From positions 1-32,664 of the forward strand of contig JAEWOP010000164.1 in the NCBI GenBank assembly GCA_023399635.1: a DNA stretch of 32,664 nt, written 5' to 3'. Positions 16,640 through 24,135 of the stretch are shown here, in pieces (position 1 is the stretch's first letter; each line of letters begins with the position of its first letter). The position numbers were made by a program, and so were the translations under genes. Below the pieces are notes generated by a model, which was not told the DNA's origin, did no database searches, and saw nothing but the letters and a program-made list of their open reading frames with translations. This stretch comes from Pseudomonadota bacterium. GTDB taxonomy: Bacteria > Pseudomonadota > Alphaproteobacteria > Rhizobiales > Rhizobiaceae.

Positions 16640-17572
16640 GTGGGCGGTGCAACAACAAGGCACAAAATTTTGCGTGAATCCCGCACAATCGCTGGCGACG
16701 TGGCGCCGGACGGCAACATCTCCTGGAAGGTCGGGCACGGGCGGTCCCTTACAATTGGCAACCGCGGCCATCTCATGGCCATCGTGAATGTCACGCCTGA
16801 CTCCTTTTCCGACGGCGGCCGGTTCGTCGATAGTGACCTGGCAGTGTCCCATGCTTTGGCCTGCGTAAGCGCGGGGGCCTCCATCCTGGACATCGGCGGC
16901 GAGTCGACCCGTCCGGGTGCCGTGGAGGTGAGTGCAGCGGAAGAACAGGATCGCGTCCTGCCAGTGATCAAAAGACTCGCCCGGGAAACCGGGGCACTGA
17001 TCTCGATCGACACCTATCACGCCGAAACAGCGCGGCTGGCGCTGGCGGCAGGTGCGCATATCGTCAATGACGTTCACGGACTTCAGCGAGAGCCTGAGAT
17101 TGCAAAGGTCGTGGCTGAGGCCGGGGCAGGATTGTGTATCATGCATACCGGCCGTGGCCGAGAAAATACGATCCTGCCGGACATGATCGCCGATCAAAGA
17201 GCTTTCTTCGAGCGCTCGCTCGCTATTGCCAATGCCGCAGGCGTAGCCGAGGATTCCATCGTGCTCGACCCCGGTTTCGGCTTCGCGAAGAATGGGGCGG
17301 AGGATCTGCAACTGATGGCTCGCTTTGCTGAGCTGAAGTCGCTGGGGCTGCCATGGCTGGTCGGTACATCCCGCAAGCGCTTTATCGGGACAGTGACGGA
17401 ACAGGAACACGCGCAAGACCGAGATATTGGTACGGCGGCGACCACCGTGATCCTGCGGCTTGCCGGCGCCGCAATCTTTCGGGTTCACAACGTGTCGACA
17501 AATCGCGAAGCGCTTGCCATGGCCGACTCCGTGCTTGCGGCAAGGGCGCAAACGGAAGATGAAACAAGATGA
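16640..17572 (+). CDS. folP: Dihydropteroate synthase
   Basis: A 310-residue enzyme joining 6-hydroxymethyl-dihydropterin pyrophosphate to p-aminobenzoate in folate synthesis; the sulfonamide target. Landmarks are NVTPDSFSDGGRF (about residues 50-62), DIGGESTRPGA (about 87-97), the IDTYHAE and NDVHG strands, DPGFGFAKN, and GTSRKRFIG. The GTG at 16640 has a good GAGG 8 nt upstream. A second GTG at 16700 would give a length closer to some homologues but has no ribosome binding site. The stop overlaps the folB start in ATGA, so folP, folB and folK form one operon. Confidence 0.95.
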   Translation: MGGATTRHKILRESRTIAGDVAPDGNISWKVGHGRSLTIGNRGHLMAIVNVTPDSFSDGGRFVDSDLAVSHALACVSAGASILDIGGESTRPGAVEVSAAEEQDRVLPVIKRLARETGALISIDTYHAETARLALAAGAHIVNDVHGLQREPEIAKVVAEAGAGLCIMHTGRGRENTILPDMIADQRAFFERSLAIANAAGVAEDSIVLDPGFGFAKNGAEDLQLMARFAELKSLGLPWLVGTSRKRFIGTVTEQEHAQDRDIGTAATTVILRLAGAAIFRVHNVSTNREALAMADSVLAARAQTEDETR

Positions 17573-17937
17573 CGCTCTACACGATCACCTTGAAGAACTG
17601 CGCGTTCTTTGCCCGGCACGGCGTCCTCGAGCAGGAGAACGTCCTGGGGCAGCGCTTCTTCGTCGATGCCATACTCGAGGTGGATGGTGGCGAGGCGCTT
17701 CACTCCGACCGGGTGGAAGACACCGTCCATTATGGCGAGGCCTTCCTGCTGATTGAACAGGTAGTAACAGGGCAGCAGCGAAAGCTGATCGAGAGCCTTG
17801 CGATGGACGTCGCCAAGGCGCTCTGCGCCCAATTCCCTCAAATTCGCCAGGCCGAGATCGCCATCCGCAAGCCGAGTGCACCGATCCCAGGGGTCCTCGA
17901 TTATGCAGAGGTCCGGGTCAGGCACCGGCCGTCCTGA
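17569..17937 (+). CDS. folB: Dihydroneopterin aldolase
   Basis: A 122-residue enzyme that converts dihydroneopterin to 6-hydroxymethyl-dihydropterin and glycolaldehyde, the step before FolK. Family features are the N-terminal LKNCAFFARHGVLEQENVLGQRFFVDAIL, the VHYGEAFLLIEQVV segment, and the IESLAMDVAKAL helix, followed by the VRHRPS end. The ATG overlaps the folP stop by 4 bp, and folK begins one base after its stop. Confidence 0.94.
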   Translation: MTLYTITLKNCAFFARHGVLEQENVLGQRFFVDAILEVDGGEALHSDRVEDTVHYGEAFLLIEQVVTGQQRKLIESLAMDVAKALCAQFPQIRQAEIAIRKPSAPIPGVLDYAEVRVRHRPS

Positions 17938-17938
17938 T

Positions 17939-18445
17939 ATGACGTCGATCGCAGCACTTGGACTTGGCGGCAATCTCGGCGATCCGCCCGCAGCGATGGG
18001 CCACGCCCTGCAGCAGCTGAATCGGCATGAGTTGTGCCAGGTGATCGCGGTTTCGCGGCTGTACCAGACACCTCCTTGGGGCAAGACCGACCAGGCCGAT
18101 TTCTACAATTGTTGCGCGCTGGTTCAGACGGAACTTGCGCCGGAGCCTCTGTTGGATCTGTGTCTTGAAATCGAGCGAAAAATGAAGCGCGTCAGAGCCG
18201 AGCGCTGGGGTCCACGCACGATAGACATCGATATTCTTACCTATGGTGCCGTCGAGAAGACGACAGATCGGCTACAGCTGCCGCATCCGCGCATGATCGA
18301 ACGAGTTTTCGTGCTGATGCCGCTAAACGATATCGCAGCAGAGCTGGAAGTCAGCGGGAAGACTGTCGCGGAATGGCTCGCGCAAGCAGACGCGTCAGGC
18401 ATTCGAATTGCACGAGATGATGTGGAATGGTGGCGGGAGCCTTAG
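17939..18445 (+). CDS. folK: 2-amino-4-hydroxy-6-hydroxymethyldihydropteridine pyrophosphokinase
   Basis: A 168-residue kinase that transfers pyrophosphate from ATP to 6-hydroxymethyl-dihydropterin, making the FolP substrate. Landmarks are LGLGGNLGDP (residues 7-16), SRLYQTPPWG, the RWGPRTIDIDIL metal and substrate motif, and PHPRMIERVFVLMPL. The open frame reaches back into folB, but the ATG at 17939 gives the family N-terminus. It ends 13 bp before the convergent gene at 18459. Confidence 0.95.
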   Translation: MTSIAALGLGGNLGDPPAAMGHALQQLNRHELCQVIAVSRLYQTPPWGKTDQADFYNCCALVQTELAPEPLLDLCLEIERKMKRVRAERWGPRTIDIDILTYGAVEKTTDRLQLPHPRMIERVFVLMPLNDIAAELEVSGKTVAEWLAQADASGIRIARDDVEWWREP

Positions 18446-18458
18446 CTTGAGCCCGGGA

Positions 18459-19007
18459 TCAGTCGATGGCGCCGACGGCGATTGAGTCGAGATCGCGATC
18501 AAGGGTCAAGCCGATCACGGGGACCATCTGGTCCTCTACCTTCACCGAGATCGTGATGTTCATCACGTTGTGGCCGCGAAGGCTGGCAACCATGGCGCCG
18601 TTTAGTTGAGCCCGGTTGATGCCGACGACAACCTTGTCGCCATTCACGGCGCCGGAGATGATGTCGAGACCCTTGCCTTCAGCGCCGTCAAGGAACTTGC
18701 CCTTGTAGCCCTTACCGTTTTGCGTGATGAGGGCAGACATCGGCTGCTTGAAAACGCCGACCCGGCAGGTTCCGTCAAGCTTGATGCCTGTCTCGCCGTT
18801 CGGGGTAGGTTCGCCGGTCAGGTTGCAGTTGAACTTCGTGCCCTTGTACTTGCCAGCCACGATTTCACCGGGTCCCTTCCAACTGCCGGCCACCGACTGA
18901 AAGAAGGCTTTGTCTCGGGGGGCGGCGGAAGCCTCAGGAGCAACTGCGGACGTGGCGCCGAATGCTGCGGCGAAGACGCCGATCAGGGAGAAAATGCGCA
19001 GATACAT
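18459..19007 (-). CDS. Exported protein of unknown function
   Basis: A 182-residue protein with a signal peptide (hydrophobic residues about 5-20, likely cleavage after ASA near residue 28). The mature part opens with AFFQSVAGSWKGPGEIVAGKYKGTKFNC and looks like a small beta-rich periplasmic domain. Two cysteines (FNCNLTG and DGTCRVG) could form a disulphide. I recognise it only as a conserved type of rhizobial exported protein, with no assigned function. AGGA lies 8 nt before the ATG. It follows ycjF on the same strand after 108 bp, so it may have its own promoter. Confidence 0.75.
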   Translation of the reverse strand: MYLRIFSLIGVFAAAFGATSAVAPEASAAPRDKAFFQSVAGSWKGPGEIVAGKYKGTKFNCNLTGEPTPNGETGIKLDGTCRVGVFKQPMSALITQNGKGYKGKFLDGAEGKGLDIISGAVNGDKVVVGINRAQLNGAMVASLRGHNVMNITISVKVEDQMVPVIGLTLDRDLDSIAVGAID

Positions 19008-19115
19008 GGATAATTCCTTGGCCGAGCCATGAGCCGTTTCGAGCTTTGAAACTACGGCAGGAATGGTTAACGAGTGGTATCCTGGAGGGCTTCCTTTGTA
19101 TTAGCGCGCGCAAAA

Positions 19116-20180
19116 TTACGCGTCTCGATCGCGTCCCACGGCGGCGATGTCGGAGATGAAATCGCCAACGCCAGGTCGCCTAACAGCGCGGAATGGAAGC
19201 GGACGGCAGAGGTCCATTGCGGCGATCCCGATCCGCGCGGTCAGCAACCCGTTGATCACTCCTTCCCCGAGGCGCTTGGAAAGCCGAGTTGCAAGCCCGT
19301 GTCCCAGCACCTGCTGCGCCAAACCGTCTCCCACGGCGATAGAGCCTGTCACCGCAAGGTGACCGATTACATCACGCAGCAATCGCAGAAGGCCCAGCCT
19401 ACCGGGTCTGCCACCATATAGCTCGGCCATCGCTCGGACCATCCGAGAGACTTCGAAGACGACATAAGCCAAATCAACAATCGCGCGGGGGCTTACGGCT
19501 GTCACAACGGACACCCGTTTCGACGCGTTCAGGATCAGGGCACGGGCCTGCCGGTCGAGCGGCGTAAGCAGTTCGCGTTCGGCAAGATCGATCAGTTGCT
19601 GTGCATCGATAATCTCATCACGTGTTGACTCCATCACGGCTCGTCCCTTGGCGGTCTCGGGACGATGCAAGAGCATGCGGGACAGGCTGGCCACGACAAC
19701 ACGTGCCCCGGCAGGCAGAGGTGACGCTGCAGCGGCTTCAGCTTCCGCCTTGAGCGACTGCACCGCAGACAGGCGCATGATTCCTGCCACCTCACGTGCC
19801 ACGACGACAAGGATCGCGATCAAACCGACCGAAAGCGCCGACAGCGCCGCATAGCCCAGCCAATCGGCGCGGCTGAAGAGGTTGCGGACCACCCCGTCCG
19901 CCCATAGTCCGAAGGCGAGCGACAGAAAGGTGCCGAAGGCGGCGAGGGCCATAACGGCAAAGGAGAAGCGTTTGCGTCGCCGCGGTGCAGCCACCGGCAG
20001 TGCATCTGACGACAGTTCCGGCGGCGTAAGGAACGGATCCTGCTCGTCGGGTGTGATGACGACGCCATTCTCGAAGCTGCGTGGTGGGCGAGGGGCAGCG
20101 CGTGCTGCCTCCTGGTGGTGTTCGTCCGCAACATCATAGGCGCCGGGGCGACGGGGTGCGCGGTCGTTCGGCGGTTTCAT
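19116..20180 (-). CDS. ycjF: YcjF-like membrane protein (UPF0283/DUF697)
   Basis: A 354-residue inner-membrane protein. A polar N-terminal 70 residues is followed by two membrane segments (about 72-93 and 108-128), then the DUF697-type helical region with VSPRAIVDLAYVVFEVSRMVRAMAELYGGRPG and GLLTARIGIAAMDLCRPLPF. The family pairs with YcjX in proteobacteria; its biochemical role is not established. The start overlaps the ycjX stop by 4 bp (20177-20180), which indicates translational coupling. Confidence 0.9.
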   Translation of the reverse strand: MKPPNDRAPRRPGAYDVADEHHQEAARAAPRPPRSFENGVVITPDEQDPFLTPPELSSDALPVAAPRRRKRFSFAVMALAAFGTFLSLAFGLWADGVVRNLFSRADWLGYAALSALSVGLIAILVVVAREVAGIMRLSAVQSLKAEAEAAAASPLPAGARVVVASLSRMLLHRPETAKGRAVMESTRDEIIDAQQLIDLAERELLTPLDRQARALILNASKRVSVVTAVSPRAIVDLAYVVFEVSRMVRAMAELYGGRPGRLGLLRLLRDVIGHLAVTGSIAVGDGLAQQVLGHGLATRLSKRLGEGVINGLLTARIGIAAMDLCRPLPFRAVRRPGVGDFISDIAAVGRDRDA

Positions 20181-21661
20181 GCGAGGCGATCTCCAAACAG
20201 GAACTGCATAGCCCGGTCCAGGCGGATATGCGGCACCGACAGCGTGATGCCGCGCCCGGTTTCCTCCAGCGCCGGTGGACGAAACCGGACGAAGTTGATC
20301 TCCGGCAGATCCTCAACACCGCTGCCAAGTTGTCGGAAGAAGAGTTCTGGATCTTTCGGCAGATCGCCTGGGAAAACTGCCGTGTTGCGGGTGCCGTCAA
20401 AGATTTCGCCGCCGATCCGTTCACCAGGCATCGGCGTGCCTACGATTACCGGAAGTGCTTCCCCCCCTTCATTCACGGTTGCCTCGCGGGTGGCGCGGAC
20501 GGAGGCTATGGCCATGACCTCGATCCCGGCCCCTGCCATACCGATCCGCTGAACTGCCCGGTCTACCAGGCGTGCCGTCATCTTCTCCAAGCGATCATGG
20601 CTCTCATGATGCAGATGGTCGGCCTTGGTCGCGGCAACCAGCACCTTGTCGATGCGGCGGCCGAGCAGTGAAGATAGCAGGCTGTTGCTGCCCGGACGGA
20701 AGCAGGCCAGCACATCCGCCAGCGCCCGTTCAAGGTCCTGAACCGCCTCGGTACCACGATTGACCGCCTGAAGTGCGTCGATGAGAACGATCTGCCGGTC
20801 GAGGCGAGCGAAATGCTCACGAAAGAAAGGCTTCACCACCACCGTCTTGTAGGCTTCGTAACGCCGCTCCATCATTGCCCGCAGGGAGCCCTTCGGTGCG
20901 CGGTGTTCCGGAAGGTTTGGCAACGGCGCAAAGGTGAGCGCGGGCGAGCCGTCAAGATCACCGGGCAGCAGAAAACGTCCCGGCGGGAGTGTCGACAAGG
21001 ACCGCTCGTCAGATTTGCAGGCCTTCAAATAGGTCGCGAAGACGTCCGAAAGCCGACGCGCCGTCGTCTCGTCGGCGGGTGCATCGGGGTCGGTACTGGC
21101 ACATAGAGCCAACCACTCCTGCGACAGCTCCGCACGAACGCCGGTGCGCGCGAGCGCAACAGTCGCGTCGCTGAAGGTGCGATAGTCTTGACCAAGCAAC
21201 GGCAGGTCGAGCAACCATTCGCCCGGATAGTCGACGATGTCGATTGAGAGACGCCCGGGAGAGAACATGCGGCTCCAGCCGCTGGCACTCTGGTACTCCA
21301 GGGTGATCCTGAGCTCTGAAATCGCGCGGGTGGAGTCAGGCCAGACGCGGTCGCGAACGAGTGCCTGGATATGGTCCTCATACTGAAACCGTGGAACGGC
21401 GTCGTCCGGCTGCGGTTCGAGCCTGATCGACGAGACCCGCCCCGAGCGAACTGCTTCAAAGAGCGGCAGTCGGCCTCCGTTCAGCAGGTTGTGCACCAGG
21501 GACGAAATGAAGACCGTTTTACCGGCGCGAGACAAGCCGGTGACGCCGAGGCGAAGGGTGGGATAAACAAGCCCCGATGCACGGTCGGTCAGGTTGTCGA
21601 GCGCGATTCTTGCGTCATCGGTGAAGCTGGTCAGAGAGGGCGGCAAGGCGGGATCCTTCAT
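20177..21661 (-). CDS. ycjX: YcjX-like P-loop NTPase (DUF463)
   Basis: A 494-residue predicted nucleotide-binding protein. Walker A is GLSRAGKT at residues 42-49, and the switch region is DIVDYPGEWLLDLPLLGQ. VLVAATKADHLHHE resembles the TKAD guanine-specificity motif of GTPases. In E. coli ycjX-ycjF form a stress-induced pair; the role is unclear. The gene is followed by ycjF with a 4-bp overlap, and is preceded by a SixA-like phosphatase gene 63 bp away on the same strand. Confidence 0.92.
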   Translation of the reverse strand: MKDPALPPSLTSFTDDARIALDNLTDRASGLVYPTLRLGVTGLSRAGKTVFISSLVHNLLNGGRLPLFEAVRSGRVSSIRLEPQPDDAVPRFQYEDHIQALVRDRVWPDSTRAISELRITLEYQSASGWSRMFSPGRLSIDIVDYPGEWLLDLPLLGQDYRTFSDATVALARTGVRAELSQEWLALCASTDPDAPADETTARRLSDVFATYLKACKSDERSLSTLPPGRFLLPGDLDGSPALTFAPLPNLPEHRAPKGSLRAMMERRYEAYKTVVVKPFFREHFARLDRQIVLIDALQAVNRGTEAVQDLERALADVLACFRPGSNSLLSSLLGRRIDKVLVAATKADHLHHESHDRLEKMTARLVDRAVQRIGMAGAGIEVMAIASVRATREATVNEGGEALPVIVGTPMPGERIGGEIFDGTRNTAVFPGDLPKDPELFFRQLGSGVEDLPEINFVRFRPPALEETGRGITLSVPHIRLDRAMQFLFGDRLA

Positions 21662-21724
21662 TTCAAGCGAATATAGGAACCGCCAGCGGCACTGGAAAGA
21701 AGTGTCGGAAGGGTGGTGAAGAGT

Positions 21725-22225
21725 CTAGGCGGTGAGAAATTCGACCAGCTGCCAGCTTTGTGCCTGCGCATCAGACACCCGCTCCAAGACAGCGAGCCCA
21801 GCCGTCGGATACCCCATCGGGACAGCGCTCATACTCTGGTCTGGGCCAATCAGCCGGTCCAGCACCTCCTCGATCGTCGGATTGTGCCCGACGATCATAA
21901 GGGAGCGAATATCTGCATTGGCATCGACCAGCTCGAGATAAGTATCGCTGGGCGCGTTGTAGAGTTCGTCGATGAACACGAATTCGAGCTCGTCATCAAA
22001 GGCCCGCCGGATTGCGTCCGCAGTCTGACGGCAGCGCACTGCCGTCGAACTGAGGAGCCGGTCAGGGCGGAAACCGTGGTCAGCCGCTTTTTCTGCGACG
22101 ATCTCTGCTTCTGCGAAGCCCTCTTCATCGAGAGGTCGATCGAAATCACGCTCGCCAGGCTGCGCCCAGGCCGACTTCGCATGGCGAAGCAGATAGAGAC
22201 GGAAGGGCACGGTCGGGTTCATCAT
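21725..22225 (-). CDS. SixA-like histidine phosphatase
   Basis: A 166-residue member of the histidine phosphatase superfamily. The phospho-acceptor histidine is in LRHAKSAW (His15), the second conserved histidine is in VGHNPTIEEV, and SSTAVRCRQTADAI matches the family core. SixA acts on phosphohistidine of phosphorelay proteins, so this protein could act on a histidine phosphotransfer protein; with CckA nearby that is suggestive but unproved. The frame extends to 22246. I favour the tandem ATG at 22222-22225, but no start has a strong ribosome binding site. Confidence 0.82.
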   Translation of the reverse strand: MMNPTVPFRLYLLRHAKSAWAQPGERDFDRPLDEEGFAEAEIVAEKAADHGFRPDRLLSSTAVRCRQTADAIRRAFDDELEFVFIDELYNAPSDTYLELVDANADIRSLMIVGHNPTIEEVLDRLIGPDQSMSAVPMGYPTAGLAVLERVSDAQAQSWQLVEFLTA

Positions 22226-22367
22226 TCTGCTGCCGAAGGGGTGCATCTGAGCGGATGGCTATCTGTCGCCGGCAGGTCAGTCAACCGCAACCAAGGTCCC
22301 AACTCGCCAGCGTTGGAACCTGGCTTCCGGAAGGGCTCCCTTCGACCTCAAGCTAGAATAACGCCGA

Positions 22368-22392
22368 AATATTAGCCGTTTAGCTTAATATT
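22368..22392. promoter_or_regulatory. AT-rich dyad upstream of dksA
   Basis: AATATTA at 22368-22374 and its complement TAATATT at 22386-22392, spaced by 11 bp, in a clear A+T-rich island about 105-130 bp before the dksA start. Position and symmetry suggest a regulator site or promoter element; no known operator is recognised. Confidence 0.3.
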
Positions 22393-22483
22393 GTGACAGT
22401 TTTAAAAATGGTATTACAGGGCATCCGCAGGCTTGAACGGGTACGGCTGATTGAGATATAGAGCGCGCCTTGAGATGTTCTTC

Positions 22484-22488
22484 GGGAG
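22484..22488 (+). promoter_or_regulatory. Ribosome binding site deciding the TTG start of dksA
   Basis: GGGAG lies 7 nt before a TTG at 22496. The upstream in-frame ATG at 22475 has no comparable site. This fixes the product at 139 residues. Confidence 0.7.
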
Positions 22489-22495
22489 AATCGCG

Positions 22496-22915
22496 TTGAG
22501 TGAGAAGATCGATCTTAGCAATTATGTGCTGTCGGAAGACGACGAGTTCATGAATGCAAGCCAAAAGGCGTATTTTCGGGCTAAGCTGGTGGCCTGGAAG
22601 AACGACATCCTCAGGGAGGCTCGTGAGACGCTTGGCCACCTTGCGGAGGAAAGCGCCAACCATCCGGACCTGGCCGACAGGGCGTCTTCGGAAACCGACC
22701 GCGCCATCGAACTGCGCGCCAGGGATCGGCAGCGGAAGCTGATTTCCAAGATCGACGCTGCGCTACAGCGGATCGACGAGGGCACTTACGGTTACTGCGA
22801 AGAAACGGGCGAGCCGATAAGCCTGAAGCGCCTCGACGCACGTCCCATTGCCACCTTGTCCATTGAAGCGCAGGAACGCCACGAGCGGCGGGAAAAGGTC
22901 TACCGCGACGAATAG
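22496..22915 (+). CDS. dksA: DksA-type RNA polymerase regulator lacking a full zinc finger
   Basis: A 139-residue protein that binds the RNA polymerase secondary channel and works with ppGpp to adjust transcription. The coiled-coil tip carries the DxxDxA motif at residues 58-63 (DLADRA), the residues needed for activity in E. coli. The C-terminal globular part has only one cysteine, Cys101 (YGYCEETGEPI), where classical DksA has four zinc ligands. Loss of most cysteines is known in some alphaproteobacterial and DksA2-type proteins. The start is TTG at 22496, giving SEKIDLSNYVLSEDD at the N-terminus. It is convergent with the FliO-like gene. Confidence 0.93.
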   Translation: MSEKIDLSNYVLSEDDEFMNASQKAYFRAKLVAWKNDILREARETLGHLAEESANHPDLADRASSETDRAIELRARDRQRKLISKIDAALQRIDEGTYGYCEETGEPISLKRLDARPIATLSIEAQERHERREKVYRDE

Positions 22916-22937
22916 GATCGCATCGAGCGGTCGCAAG

Positions 22938-22957
22938 AGGCGCATGGATTTGCGCCT
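22938..22957. terminator. Hairpin between dksA and FliO-like gene
   Basis: AGGCGCA at 22938-22944 pairs with TGCGCCT at 22951-22957, followed by a pyrimidine-rich TCCTCGTTTCC. It lies between convergent gene ends and probably ends the dksA message. Confidence 0.5.
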
Positions 22958-22980
22958 TCCTCGTTTCCAATAAGATGCGG

Positions 22981-23916
22981 TCAGCGGTCCCGCGTCACGG
23001 ACATCTCACCGAAGATCCGGGCCATTTCATCCTGTAAAGAGGGTTCTGGTGTTGCGCCTGTAACGCGTGCGCGTCCCGGGCTCGTTGCGCCAGCCGACTG
23101 CCGCTCCGGCTCCCGATCAACGCTTGGTATGCTGGAATCTCTAGCAGCAAGATTGTTGGCCATCTCTTCTTCCAGGATACGCTCAAAGTCACTGCCGAGC
23201 GGCTTCTTCCCCTCCTCGATAGTGTCCGGGACCCGGGCAGGGCGTACGGGTTCGGTCGGGCCCTGAAAGACACGGCTTCTTGCGGCATCGAGGATATCGG
23301 CGGCTTCTTCCACCACGGGTTCGCGCAGAACAGAAGGCTTCGACTGCTGCAAGGGGGGCGGACCTGCAACAAGAGAGGGGCTGGGCGCGGGAACGGCAGG
23401 TGCTACCGGCGGAGCCTCCACCTTCTGCTCTTTAGCGACGAGGACTTGCTGCTGTGGGATCACAGGGTCTGGTTGCGCCGGCTCGACCGGCTGTTGCCTG
23501 GAGGGGCGCCGAACCTCAGGTGATGGAACAGATGCTACAGGCCGCGGCGGACCTTCAGTCTGGCTCTGTGGCTGCGGTCGCGATGGAACCGCCGCTTCAG
23601 GTGCGGCTTCAGACTGTGCCGTTTGTGCGCCGGAGATACCGCTTTCGATGACAATATCTGTCGGGCCGCCAATCATGATCAAGTGTTCGACATCATCGCG
23701 ACGCACAAGGACGAGACGACGGCGCGTGTCCACAGCCGCGGCATCAAGCACCTGAAGGCGCGGCTGTCGATTGCGACCGCCCCGAATGAAGGGCGAAGGG
23801 CCGCGACGTCCGCGCAACAGCCAAAGAACGGCGACAAGGCAAAGGAAGCCGATGCCGACGCCCAGTATCGCGATCAACAGCCGCCCGCCATAGGCGCCCA
23901 TCAGTTCTGCGACCAT
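22981..23916 (-). CDS. FliO-like membrane protein with long proline-rich tail
   Basis: A 311-residue protein with one N-terminal membrane segment (about residues 12-34, LLIAILGVGIGFLCLVAVLWLL). Next comes a FliO-like domain (about 50-94: LQVLDAAAVDTRRRLVLVRRDDVEHLIMIGGPTDIVIESGI). FliO is an assembly factor of the flagellar type III export gate. The remaining roughly 215 residues are Pro/Ala/Gln-rich and probably disordered, ending in a short helical PSLQDEMARIFGEMSVTRDR. No flagellar gene is near. It is divergent from cckA with 219 bp between them. FliO-like domains are short and weakly conserved, so the family call is moderate. Confidence 0.7.
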   Translation of the reverse strand: MVAELMGAYGGRLLIAILGVGIGFLCLVAVLWLLRGRRGPSPFIRGGRNRQPRLQVLDAAAVDTRRRLVLVRRDDVEHLIMIGGPTDIVIESGISGAQTAQSEAAPEAAVPSRPQPQSQTEGPPRPVASVPSPEVRRPSRQQPVEPAQPDPVIPQQQVLVAKEQKVEAPPVAPAVPAPSPSLVAGPPPLQQSKPSVLREPVVEEAADILDAARSRVFQGPTEPVRPARVPDTIEEGKKPLGSDFERILEEEMANNLAARDSSIPSVDREPERQSAGATSPGRARVTGATPEPSLQDEMARIFGEMSVTRDR

Positions 23917-23976
23917 CTCTCACTACTCCTGCTGATCATTGGCGATGAAAGTGCTTCTTTTTTTTCCGGAGGCAAG

Positions 23977-24063
23977 ATGCAGGAACAACAGAGGCCACGA
24001 TCGACGGGACTATCCCGGCTTTTCTGTCCTTCGCCGCTTTTTGCTTCATCCGCAACTTGCTAA
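23977..24063 (+). CDS. Possible 28-residue leader peptide upstream of cckA
   Basis: ATG at 23977 with a strong CCGGAGG upstream, ending at TAA 24061-24063, 72 bp before cckA. The product begins MQEQQRPRSTG. A short stem (CGGGA-CTA-TCCCG) followed by GCTTTTC lies inside the frame. It is either a translated leader or a chance frame with a good ribosome binding site. Confidence 0.25.
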   Translation: MQEQQRPRSTGLSRLFCPSPLFASSATC

Positions 24064-24135
24064 GAGAGAATCGCGGTATTTGCCGATGGTTTAAGGGTCG
24101 CTCGCTTTCTTGTGCGGCCGAATAGTGAGGGCTTG

